Shown piece by piece: positions 51,363 through 62,460 of a DNA stretch of 64,000 nucleotides; within the stretch, counting starts at the first letter, position 1; each line of letters opens with the position of its first letter. Under the pieces are notes generated by a model. It did not search any database, had not been told where the DNA came from, and saw only the letters and a list, made by a program, of their open reading frames with translations. This DNA comes from Eucalyptus grandis (lineage: Eukaryota; Streptophyta; Magnoliopsida; Myrtales; Myrtaceae): contig NC_052622.1 in the NCBI RefSeq assembly GCF_016545825.1, forward strand, positions 13,273,001-13,337,000, read 5' to 3'. The translations under genes and the position numbers were made by a program.

Positions 51363-53035
51363 GTATCTTGGTTTCTTCATACACTCTTTTTTGTAATGTG
51401 AGTTCCATGTATAAATATGAAGTGTGCATATTGATGTTAAGGGAAAATAATAAATAACCACTTAAATGTAATGACGTGTTGACTTAGTTTTGATTCAACC
51501 ATTGCCACTTAAGTCATTAATATTGCAACCTTGAGTTATTTGGGGGTTGATGGATGCATCGGGTTCAATTTGCAAAGAGAAAATAATCTAGGCCTTCAAG
51601 CATCTTCGCCACATTAAGCCACTAAGTGCTTGGTCTCGTTTATGAGTTGAAGTGAGATCAATTGTTCTGTTTAGGTGTCACTAGTGTTCTCAAAAGCACC
51701 GGAGTTGCCTGGGCAGGCACCCAATGTGGCGACTCCAAAAGCACCTCAAGTAAGGCTGGTCATTCTCAGGCATTCCCTCAAGGAAAAAGATGAAATTAGG
51801 TCATGTTCTTTGACCCTTTTTGTTCCTTTCTCTAAACAAAACTGAGAAAGGAGGTATATTATTTTAGTAAAAGGGCCAAGTTTTTAGAAAAGCAGCTGTT
51901 GACTCTACATTAGCACAGTCGGAGACTTCCAAGAGCCTAGTCTTATGCTTATAACATTACTTTTAAGAGAGCCAGGGAAAAAGGTGAAAATGTGTAGTCT
52001 TCTATACATCTTTGCTTTTCTTTGACCATTGTCTTTCCTATGTACACCTTTACACTGAACTTAGCAGTCCATTCTTATTTCATCTCTCTCTCCACCGGTT
52101 GCTAGGTACCATATGGGGAAAAAGAACTTTTGCATGCGGTGTCACAAAATTCGATATGGGAAAGCAAGTGCCTAATGTCAATAAGAAAGATGCTATAATG
52201 TAGTACAAAAATTAATTTTTTTCCGGGATATCATTTCATGACTTAAGATCTACCTTGCTAATACAATCTTTGGGTTCATTTAAAGAAAAGGTTAAAAAAA
52301 TTTCTTGCTAAAGGATTCATCCCAAACTTTTAATGTAACACGTCCCTTATTTTAGGCTAGGCCTTGCTTGACAACAAGTGGATGATATTGCTTCATAAAT
52401 TCTTGATTAGCTGTGGACTGATGTTTATTGGTGATGTATTAATTAGGCAACAACCAATTATGGTTGACCATTAAGTCATTTATCCTGTTTGAACAGGGGT
52501 CAGCTTTTTAAAAAGATTGGTTTCAAATTTTTTTGCACATGGGGTTCTAATCTAGCTCATTCAGGTCCTATGATATTTGGTTACTCCAGTTGCGGATAGA
52601 TTACACTGTTTTCATGCTATTTAATTATACTCCAGACTGGTTAGACTGGTTTCACGAGCCCAAATGAAAGTCAGTTTGGTGGTTGACATGAAAGAAATTC
52701 TCTCCAACTTCATTTCTGCTGCCTTTAGTGATAATGTATCAGTATGAGAGTGCAATAGAAGTCTCATGTGTTCTGGTGGGAATTTCTCCTATCCATCATG
52801 CTCACAAGAGGAAGCATAAACGGATAAAAGGATAAAAGGAATGCGGTTTGTCAAGCCGGTCATTTTATATGCAAAAACTTGGTTAGATCATTGATGTTGT
52901 AGTGTTTTGGTTGCTTAGGAAAATCTACATTGTATTATTAAGTGCGAGTCTAGTTATTAGTTTTTCAGCTGCAATAATTCTCCATATTGCGATATATTTC
53001 CATTCTAATTGTTTTGGCCGAATTTTAATCTGTAG
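51363..53035. other. non-coding spacer between two gene fragments
   Basis: AT-rich sequence joining the PheRS-beta piece to the RDR piece. No continuation of PheRS-beta (the LPPIINGAHS... exon) and no upstream RDR exons were recognised, so the switch in origin lies somewhere here. Confidence 0.5.
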
Positions 53036-54154
53036 CTCCCTCCTCATACAATTCATATTTGACCGTCGATGATCAAGGTTGAAAAGGACCCGAAGCTTTT
53101 AGATATCAGGACCGTTGATGCACTTGAAATAGTACAAACAAGGTACAACCAACATATTTTGCCAGCAAGCTATCATTGTTTTAATTAATTCTCTTGAGGT
53201 TCTTATGGTACCTTTGACCCCTAGTACTATGATCACCGTGTTATTTGTGGGTTTGTTGCCTGGCTATGCTATTGATTTGTTGATCATTGTGTTAAGATTT
53301 TCCTTTGGAGTTAGCCGATTAAAAGACCCTTACATTAACAGACTGAAAAGTTAGCGGCTTTCTTGTTCTTTCAGCAGTTTAATTTGAGCATGGGACATGT
53401 TTTTCTTGTGAATTACTAAATCCAATTGCTTTTTGTTTGGAGCTTTTTCTGCCATCAAATTTTACCTTTTTGGAAGAACTGATTAGACCTTGGTCCTCAT
53501 TGATGCAGTAATAAACCAAAGCTTGCATATCTTTCAAAGATTTTGATTGCACTTTCAAGCTATGGTGGGGTTCCTAATGAATTTCTTTTGGACATGGTGG
53601 AGAAAGCTCTGGGAGATGCAAATAGTGTCTTCTCTAGTAAACGAGCAGCTCTAAGAGGTAGTATTCTTCTGAACATTTGGACTGTTGAAATATTGTCTAT
53701 TCTTAAAACAGTCCAAAAAGAGATTTTTCTCCAATTTTTTTTCTATACTTGGATGTGCTTCTTCTTTTTTTCTTGATTCGAAATATGCATAAGTAAAAAA
53801 ATGCATCTCTATTCATCTTTGCTGCTTTTACTTCCCTTGGGTGCATATTTCCTTCAATTGCTATTTGATGTGTAAACATTTTCCCTTGTGTTTTCCTTTT
53901 GTTCTTTTACCGTATGAACAGTATTGGTGAATCATGGTGAGAAGGATGGTTTCACTGCGGCCAGAATGATCTTATCTGGGATTCCTCTGGACGAAACACA
54001 CCTACAAAATCGTCTGTCCATCCTGATGAATGATGAAAAGAAGAGTTTGAAAGGAGGAAGGATTCCTATTCCAGATTCTTACTATCTAATGGGGACAGCC
54101 GATCCCACAGGAATTCTTAAAAGTGATGAAGTTTGTACAATTGGTGGATTATGA
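53036..54154 (+). pseudogene. RNA-dependent RNA polymerase (RDR3/4/5-type) fragment
   Basis: Three exons of a plant gamma-clade RDR: 53036-53142 (PSMIKVEKDPKLLDIRTVDA), 53509-53657 (SNKPKLAYLSKILIALSSYG and GGVPNEFLLD) and 53922-54142 (FTAARMILSGIPLDETHLQN ... SYYLMGTADPTGILKSDEV). The splice phases agree across all three. TGA at 53060-53062 replaces an expected Arg between IHI and PSMI. The N-terminal half is missing, and so is the catalytic DxDGD core that should follow KSDEV. Instead the sequence passes within a few bases into the GT61 exon, and the RDR frame stops at 54152-54154. No polymerase activity is possible. Clade placement is from motif memory. Confidence 0.8.
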
Positions 54155-55041
54155 AGTATGAGACCATCCTTTCTCGCCTCTGGAACTATCCGCTCATCGA
54201 CTTTGCTGGAGATAAAAGAACCCATTGCTTACCAGAGGCCATTGTTGGTGTGAAAATCCATGATGACCTTACTGTGGATCCTTCACTGATGAAGGGGAAT
54301 AAGAGCATCCTCGATTTCAGACACTTCCTTGACCGTGCTTACCAGCCGTGGATAAAAGGTTCAATACCAGACAAGGAGCAAGGGGTACAGCTGAAACTGA
54401 ATCAATGGGCTTCAGTGCCAACTTTGGGGCAATCAATGAAAATTAATAAAGACAACCAGAAACACCAGGTGAAGAAACCGAAGCTAGTGATATTATCGCG
54501 CAGTGGGTCCAGGGCGTTAGTTAACAAAGACTGCTTGGTTAAAATGGCAGAGGATATGGGGTTCAGAGTAGAAGTTTTGCGGCCTAAGCGAACGACTGAA
54601 CTGGCGAAGATGTATGGCTTGCTTAATAAGAGGGAGGTTATGGTTGGTGTACACGGGGCTGCTTTGACCCACTTCCTTTTCCTGAAGCCTGGTTCTGTGC
54701 TCATCCAAGTCATTCCTTTAGGGACGGATTCACCAGCTGAGACATGCTTTGGTAAACCTGCTAGAGAGCTTGGTCTCAAGTATATTGGCTACAAGATTTT
54801 GCCTAGGGAGAGCTCACTGTATAATGAATACGATAAAGATGATCCAGTCCTTACAAATCCAAAGGGTGTGATTAGGAAGGGATGGCAATACACTAAGGAG
54901 ATCTATCTCGACAGACAGAATGTGAGCTTGGACATGAGGAGATTCCACAAGCGGCTGCTTCAAGCCTATGACTATTCCTTCAAGAAAATAAACCGGCAAA
55001 TTAGCTACAATCAAACAACCGACTTGTTTAAGCTTTGCTAA
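54139..55041 (+). pseudogene. GT61 glycosyltransferase, last exon only
   Basis: About 300 codons of an uninterrupted GT61 (DUF563) C-terminal region, a Golgi family that adds xylose or arabinose to xylan and acts on N-glycans or related substrates. Visible are NWWIMKYETILSRLWNYP, DKRTHCLPEAIVGV, the LVILSRSGSRALVN core, the hallmark VGVHGAALTHFLFLKPGSVL and the tail ending TTDLFKLC. The N-terminal membrane anchor and first half of the catalytic domain are absent. No in-frame ATG exists before 54151. The upstream sequence is an RDR exon, not a GT61 intron, so the exon has been fused in. The frame itself is open, which suggests the joining is fairly recent or the segment has been under little decay. 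Confidence 0.85.
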
Positions 55042-55973
55042 CTACTTCCTTCTCTTCACCTTCCTTAAATAATTGTCGATATTTCTTTCCATTGACTGAA
55101 TGGTTGAAACTTGAATAAAGTACACTCATCTGTGAATCAGTTTTCAGGTTCATCATAAACTTGTAAAGAAGGCATTTTTTTAACAATTTGGTGAACTGGA
55201 TGACTTGTTAATGATGCTCCTCTTAACCTTCACGTCTGTTTTCCTGACAGTAGCACTTTTGGGTAAATCTAAGGCAATGGCCATCTGCTTGTTTGCATCT
55301 TCAACTAAATTAAGCCGAACTTCAAAGATGGGCATGGGATCCTGTTTCGGAAAATGAAACATGGAAGTTGTTGCTATAGTTGTGTGTGTTTTTTTAACTG
55401 ACTAGCCCCTCAGTTACTTTGGAGGTTTATAACTGAATAAGTAAAACTATGTATGATCCATATCACGCAAGGTGTTGCTGGATAAACTGAGGGATCTCGG
55501 TTTCAGGGCCTGTGAAGCTATTATAATCAACTATACTAAAAACAAGAACACTTGATTCTATGGTACCACATTGGCATCACGTTATATGAATGTCATGCTA
55601 TAATCTTTGATTTTTAGCTAGCTATACAATAGAAGAGCAGCCGGTTTATTAGCAGAGGCACCTGTCATTTCCTCCATTTCTGTTAAAAGTTGCCGATAGC
55701 TTTGATGACTTAAGTCAGAGATTCAGAGAACCATGGGCAAGAGCAGTTTGAAAACATTCCCATAGAAATTTCGAGCATTATTTGAAGAACTTGTGTCAAT
55801 ATGTACATAAGCAGTGTGTTAAACCAAAAAATTGCTATTGCGTTTGTTGGCTAACTCTTCAGTCTTTCCCTCGTCAATTCTCAGTGTCTCATCTATCATG
55901 TCAAAACTTCAGTCAGCTTCGAGTCAAAGCATCACTTCGCTGGTCATTGAACACTAAATTTCGCCATCTATAG
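55042..55973. other. spacer between convergent fragments
   Basis: It separates the GT61 exon (plus) from the kinesin tail (minus). It is AT-rich with no recognised coding sequence and may contain the two 3' UTRs. Confidence 0.5.
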
Positions 55974-56233
55974 CTACAGCCAACGCTTTGCTATCGTAGA
56001 TAATGGGTGGACTGGAGGAGGCGTCTTGGCATTCCTTGTGTCTTTTACATCTTATTGAAGAAACAAAAACAAATAATCAGATGATGGACATAATGAGATG
56101 AAATATATACTGTGAATTAAATTTAATTATGCTGATTCTGCTTACTGGAATTAGTGGACTTGCCACCCAGAGAAGACCGGCGAGACTGGTCTGAACCAGC
56201 ACCTGTTAGTGATTGATTGTCTCGAATACTCCA

Positions 56234-56311
56234 GTGTCCGTGTGTTGGCTGCAATTGCCAATACTCCATTTTGTGTCCGTGTGTTGGCTGCAATTGCCAA
56301 TACCCCATTTT
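56234..56311. repeat. 39-bp tandem duplication in the kinesin tail exon
   Basis: Two nearly identical 39-bp units (56234-56272 and 56273-56311) in direct tandem. Each is 13 codons long, so the duplication alone does not shift the frame. Confidence 0.95.
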
Positions 56312-57641
56312 TAATGCAAGTAGTAGAGCCTCTGACAGGTGAACGAGCTTCTGTCACATTTCTTTGGTTCCTGCAGTTGCATAGAAACCAAGTCATAATG
56401 GCAAGATAATGATGTGAGCAAATTCTCATATTACCCGTCATTTTGGAATTTTTCAGTTGCATTTGTGTATTTCATCCCATACTAAATTTGTCCAATTCAG
56501 TATTAAGACTAGATAGTTAAATATTTCACTGACCTCCTTTCAAATCCATTGATGAGCTTCCTCCCTATGGTGTGCAGCGATTTCCTTATGTGAGATTCCT
56601 TGCCATTCATGCTTTGAACAAGCAAGTTGGGCGTTCGAGGATCAGTACAAAGAGTGCGCTCTCCTTGCATAACAATCTGGATCTCATTTTTGCCAAATCC
56701 ACAGATCCAGCCCCCTAGAATTGTAATGTTGATTATTGTCAGAAAGGCATCTGAAGCATAGAGATTACCCAAGTACATTTACCTGCTCTTTGAGTTGCAT
56801 GACCTCACTGGTCTCTTTGTTCATGCGTGCAGCACCAAGTTCAACCGTTGAAACTCTCCGGGCAAACTTCAAGGTACTCATTGATTCCCCAAATGAATCT
56901 CTCTCAGGGTTCACATGAGCCAGCATCAATGTCTTCGCATTTCCTCCTGAAATAAAATGCATAAAAGCAATGTCACCATTACCCAAGGATCATAATCAGA
57001 GTATCTCAATTCTATGAAATGCTCACTCTAGGAATTAGTAATTTTATCCTAAAATGAAGCTTCAATGACACCTGACAAAGTTCGAAACTTCGAAATAGGT
57101 ACCTAGGGAATCTTGCAGCAGAAGCGTAAGTTTGCTATTGCGGTAAGGTACATGGGAGTTTTTCTGGGCCAAAGCTGTGATAACATCTCCCAAACAAGAC
57201 AAAGACCGGTTAATGTACTGTGCCTCCTTTAGTCTCTCTCCTGTGACTTCAGATTTATCTACCCGTTCACTTCCTGCAAGATCAACCAAATGCAGGCAAC
57301 TGCGGAGGATGGATCCAGATACATCTTTCCCTTGAACATGTACTGTCAGCACACTGCAAGGATGCATCCCATGGACATCAGTATCACTCTCTTGAATAAT
57401 CTATCTATTGGAAACTACATCTAAATTTATAGCAAAAAGAATGGGAAGGAAACTCCGCCTGTCCAAAAACTGACCTGTGAGACCGGCTACTTCTATTGTT
57501 CAGTGCTGTAGAACTGACGACACGATTCACATCACCGAGTTTCATTAGGTTGACCACATCAGCTGTGGACTTGACAGAATGCATGGTAGCATCTGGAAGG
57601 CTCAAGCCACCGTCACTGGTACAGCTTCGAATCTCTAATTT

Positions 57642-57762
57642 GTGCATAGTCAAGGAACCCAAATTTACATGTCAGAAACTTAAGCTTTCTTCAGTCTTTT
57701 TATCTACTTATTTGACATCAAATGTATCTATATTAGACAGAATAATCCATTTCAAAGGATAT
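57642..57762 (-). other. U12-type AT-AC intron in the kinesin fragment
   Basis: The minus strand reads AAG then ATATCCTTTG at the 5' splice site. TTCCTTGAC, an exact match to the U12 branch-site consensus, lies just before the terminal AC (GACTATGCAC). The intron is 121 bp, and the flanking exons are the kinesin EDSASS and LEIRSCTSDGG segments. No GT donor is present at this boundary. The join is out of frame in this damaged copy. Confidence 0.75.
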
Positions 57763-60700
57763 CTTGAGGATGCTGAATCCTCAGCAAGGAGATCACGCAC
57801 TTGCTCATTATATATTTCAACCATCCGAACATGAATATCATACGTTATAATGTCCTTCCTTCTGTTAGACAACTCGAAGAGATCGTTGACAGCCAAGTAA
57901 TTAATCCCCATGTCCTTTGTCAGTTCGCCTGATGGACCACTCTGCAATTTCAAAAGGCAATAAGTAGTTATTCCTCAAATCGAGGTAAGCAATCTTAAGC
58001 ATCTGCTTAGATTGAATTATGTTCATGCTTTGCAGGTAGATATACGAAATTAACAGTACATCCATCTAACAGCAAGGAAAATGCACACTTTTTATTTTAC
58101 AAAAATTATCTAGGAGCCTAGGAGGTGATCTGGCACAAAGGTTGGATCTACTAAAGCTACACTTAAGTTCTTACCATTGTATGTGTTTTACCCGATCCAG
58201 TTTGACCATAAGCAAAGATGCAGACATTGTAACATCCATAACTGATCTAATCAAAGTTGAGTATCCATGTACACATCATCTGCAAAGAGGGCCGCATGGC
58301 GAAAAACAATTCACATTGTTATTTAGGAGCTGAACATCAACTTGCAGGACAATCACTTGGCCAACAATATACCCTTAGTAAGATGAAGTGTAACAATACC
58401 TTGAGTAGCAAGTGGACTGAAAACCCGATTAAACCGAAACACTTTCCTTCCATCTTTATGGGGTTTTGAAGGGTCAACAATCACAAGTGAACCATCTTCT
58501 CCAATAAAATCTACCACATTTTTGGCTTCCGCATTAAAAATGTGTCTAATTCTGCAGTATACTCGTATATTTCCTGTAAAGATTTTTGTCAAATTAAACT
58601 CGTAACATTGGAAATAAAACAACGAAAGCTCCTTTACTTAAAAGCAACTGACCCATGGACAAGCATATACTTCTGCGGATAAATGCATACTGCTCAAAAA
58701 ATTGAGTTATGCGATCCAATTCATAAACAAATAACTCTCCTTGAAAAAAAAAAAAAAAAAGCTGACCTTTTAAATCCTGAACCATGTTGTAAAGGTTTCG
58801 ATTTTCCGTCACCACTTTATGATATCCAAGGGCAGCAGTAGACATCTCCTGGACTTGATTGCCTGATCCATTGGAAAAGCAAAAACACATATTAATGCTC
58901 AGGAAGCATGTCACACCTAGCTTTTATTCTCCTTAATAAAATGCAAAAGCAAAAAAAAAGATCGTAACAAGATCCCATAGATTCATTCTTCAAGTTCAAA
59001 TTTGAGATTTATTGCCAAATCTTAGGGAGCATATTAATGACAATGGCCTCAATCTGAGATAATAACATTCAGCGGAGGAGCTGTAATAAATAAAGTATAT
59101 AGACGACACTCATCTAAAACGGTTGACATTCAATGCAAAGGACAAGGAACATGCAGCTCCATGTCCTCAGCCTCGCCTGTGCTCAGAAAAAAAGAACTAA
59201 TTAGACTACTCCTTTTTAGTCTACTTTTCCTACCTAGCTGTTTTAGATCTCTCTGAAACTGGAACTGCAGATCTTCAAACTCCCTTTTGTCTTCACCAAC
59301 AAAGTTTTAAGATCCTGCAAGATGCAAATATTAGACTTTTCGTCCTTTACAATTGTTGACGGAACATGAAATCACGTCAACTTAAAGACCTTGCTTTATT
59401 AGTCTATCCAGCAAGCAAGTTTAAATGAAAATTGAAAATATCTATTATAGTCCCAACCACCCTTACTAAAATCTTTTTATCAAACAAAATCTTTCCAATT
59501 CATTTTGCAAAAATCGGCAAAAGAAGTCTGCAAGCTTTTCTTTCCTAAAGATTTTCTGCATCATATAGAGAGGCACTCACCAAAAGTTCTTTCTCTTGCA
59601 TCTCAAATACATTTCCATGATCGCAGTTACCCTCTTTCGAACAGGTTCTGCAGCACTATGAACAAGAAGAGTGCAGAGGCATCAGATTACAAATTCTCCA
59701 CGGTGATAATAGCTACTTAATTGCGAGCAGAAAGATATTCAGGTAACCATATGTACTAAGAACTAATTTCTAGCTTCTATAATCAAGTGATAGTTGACCA
59801 ATGAGCCGTTTAATTTTTTTCTTTTCAGAGTACATAATAGAAAGAGAATGCGATACCCACTCCAATAAGGACAAAACCCACACCTGATCGTGCCGATTGA
59901 CCAAAAAGTCATCATAAAGCATCAACTAATGTGATAACAAGAGCATATTAAGGGAACATAATATATATAAATTTCTTGCACAAATTATCTCATGCCAATG
60001 GACAACACTATATGACAAAGGCAGGAAAAAGGATATCGGTAACTGCAGCTTAACTGCAGGGGAGTAAGTTCACGAAGATGACATACCTTGGATCCTCGAG
60101 TGGACAAATCCTCCAGGGGTGAGGATGTTGAAAGCAACCTGCCTCTTTCTTTTAGTAAATCTCCAAAGACTAGATCCAGCTGAAATTGGATGTTGAAACA
60201 ATTCATGTCATTTGTGATTATGATAGGAAACAAAAACCATCAGTATCAAAAAGTGAAAAACTTAACAAACTCAAAGTTTCTCATCCCTATATCAATTATA
60301 TTGGGCAGTAGATTTGAGTACAAAATGTTTCCCTGATGGTTGAACATGACATTTAGTTCAGCAAAGAAGATTTGCTGCTTATTTTCTTTGTAGGAAAAAA
60401 ATAGAAATGCCACTCCTGTGACGTTTAGTGCACTGTACTTCTTGCATGGATGCAAAGGGAGCACTGGAAAACAACAACATATTTACCCCTCTGATTAGTC
60501 TTACAACTATAATTTTAATCTCATACACATCAAACAGGCACAAAAAGCGTGTGCAAAATTTCTACAGGCGATATTTGCTCTATCTATGCGATAGAAGAAA
60601 GCAATGCCTTCCCACTCAATCTAGGAGCTGTGCGATTTGTACTCTTTCTACCTTCTAGTGCATTTGTGAAAAAATACTTAATAGATGTGAGGCATATAGG

Positions 60701-61442
60701 CAATGAGCAACCAATGCTGCTATGGAAGAAAATCAAACTTCTTACCTCAGGGTGCTTGCCTTGAGGTTGCTCCTCCAAATGACGTGAGATTATTTTCATG
60801 AAGAGCTTGACTGAATCCTATGACAGAAGAAAACAGCATAGAAGAAATATCAGGAACCAGGCTTGCACTTTCATAGTGATTTTGTCAAAGTCTGACTTCT
60901 TACCTGTGTACCATTAGCAATGGTGGCAAAAAGGTTCCTGTCAACGTTTTCCTTCGCCTCAACCATATAGTCAGTGAATAACTTGACAATTGATCCTATG
61001 ATCCGAATGAAGCACCGAAAGATTGTCAGTGGGGAAAAAGTGAAGGCAATTGAGGACTAAACTGACATGTAGATTCCATGTTCAACCAGCAACGTAACTA
61101 GTCAAAACTGGTACGGTCTTCCAAGGACAACAGGACATATACTTATTTTAGGCTCTGCAGTTTTGATCAAGTCATGTAAGAATACCTATTATTGTAGTTG
61201 CAGAATATCTCTAGTGAGGTGTTTCCATGCACATCAAAATCATTTATTCATCGAAAAAAATTTCAATTGCCCATATTCCCACTAATATTTATCTTCTTTT
61301 TGCCATAAACGAAACAACATATTATTCCATCAAAGAGAGCCTAGGCATTACAGTGCTTAGCCTACATAGAAGAAATGAAGGTTGTCCTCAAAGACATGTG
61401 AAGTAAATTACCCTTCAAATCTTCCACTTTCGTGCTCCCTCG

Positions 61443-62331
61443 CTACTCACGCATTCGCTGGCAACTGAACAACCCAACAAGATGCAGAAACAAACCATTC
61501 GGGATTTCGCATGAGAGGGGAGGAAGAAGGAAACTCGCCGGTCGAGAGAGAAACGCACGGACCCCGCCCAGGTCCACAGCAAGCGGGAATCCTTCTCCAG
61601 CCCGTGCCTCTCCTTCTTCTCCCGCTGTCGACCCCGCCTAGGTCCGCCGAGATCTCCCTCGCGACCGAGCAGCCCAGCGTCAGGGACAACGCCCGGTCAG
61701 CGGCAGGGAGCCTGGGGCCGCTCGGGAATGAGACCGAGGCCGCCTCCCTCCTGCCGGAGGCCGGCGGGAATCCTTCTCTAGCCCGCGCCTCTCCTTCTTC
61801 TCCGCGCCGTCCGAGATCTCCCTCGCGACCGAGCGGGCCAGCGTTACGGACAGCGCCCGGTCAGCGGCGGGGAGCCTAGTGCCGCTCGGGAACGAGACCG
61901 AGGCTGCCTCCCTCCTGCCGAAGGCCGATGGCTTCGCGGCGGAGGCCGGCGGGACGGGGAGGACGAGCAGATGCCGGAGACGGAGGATGCCAGAGGCAGA
62001 TGAGGCTTTTGGGGAGGGAGCCGGAGCCGAAGCCGGAGGCAGACACAAACCTTCTGCTCGATCTCTGAGGGAACAGTCGGAGGTGGAGGGGGTCGGGACC
62101 CGACTGCGACTGGTGAGGCTTCGACGTGCCAGAAGCAGATGACCGGCGAGGCTTTTGAGGAGGCGGAGCCGGAGACGAAGGCGGAAGCGGAAGCGGTCTC
62201 GATCGTTCTGCGTTTGTTCTCCCGCGAGGAGAGAGAAAGTGAGAGAGAGAAAAAATTGCAGAAGATTCAATTGAGGAGAGAGAATGTTCTTTTGGGCGGG
62301 AGCTTGCGTGACTTGTCTTTTTTTCTGTTAG
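61443..62331. repeat. GC-rich block with tandem repeats
   Basis: Very GC-rich sequence with direct repeats of roughly 170-180 bp. CCCGGTCAGCGGC-GGGAGCCT is found near 61690 and 61857. GAGATCTCCCTCGCGACCGAGC occurs near 61650 and 61811. CGGGAATCCTTCTC occurs near 61587 and 61765. Long overlapping open frames on both strands follow from composition and I do not call genes. The block occupies the place of the lost kinesin N-terminal exons and ends at the right inverted repeat. Confidence 0.7.
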
Positions 62332-62460
62332 CGAGCCGAGCCGAGCCGACCGAGTCGTTTCATTTTCCAGCGGGTCCCACATGACAGGTGTCGGTATCTA
62401 AATGGTATGTGCGCGCCACGTCAGATGATGACGTGGCACGCACGAACCACTGAATATTTT
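62332..62460. repeat. right member of the inverted repeat pair, with ACGT palindrome
   Basis: The reverse complement begins AAAATATTCAGTGGTTCGTG and matches 48697-48835 in order. It holds a near-perfect 15-bp palindrome (62409-62423 against 62429-62443, one mismatch, 5-bp loop) built on GCCACGTCA/TGACGTGGC, a bZIP-type ACGT core. It forms the right boundary of the 13.8-kb segment. Confidence 0.75.

Larger units (their letters stand above)
55974..61442 (-). pseudogene. kinesin-14 gene, N-terminally truncated and frameshifted
   Basis: Minus-end-directed kinesin-14 of the plant calponin-homology subgroup by its motor and tail. Sixteen exons from STKVEDLKG (61412-61442) to AKTPPPVHPL...KRWL (55974-56041). 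The motor includes GNIRVYCRIR, GQTGSGKT (P-loop), NNRSSRSH (switch I), [14 protein letters not shown] (switch II) and [14 protein letters not shown]. The calponin-homology exons are missing: homology stops where the GC-rich block begins at about 61443. Defects: two single-base losses in the P-loop exon (58175-58279), one in the coiled-coil exon (near 59286), a probable gain near 59630, and a phase mismatch across the AT-AC intron. RIRP is changed to RIRH. The tail exon 56146-56370 has a 39-bp tandem duplication and a frame change. Most splice sites are preserved, so this is a genomic copy. Confidence 0.85.

Noticed and set aside
49216..55041. One chimeric functional gene from PheRS-beta through RDR to GT61
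   Set aside because: In-frame stops at 49803 and 53060, frame breaks and the RDR stop at 54152 prevent a continuous product.
61511..62382. Long overlapping open frames on both strands in the GC-rich block
   Set aside because: They arise because stop codons are rare at this GC content. They overlap antiparallel, repeat internally and show no domain or signal.
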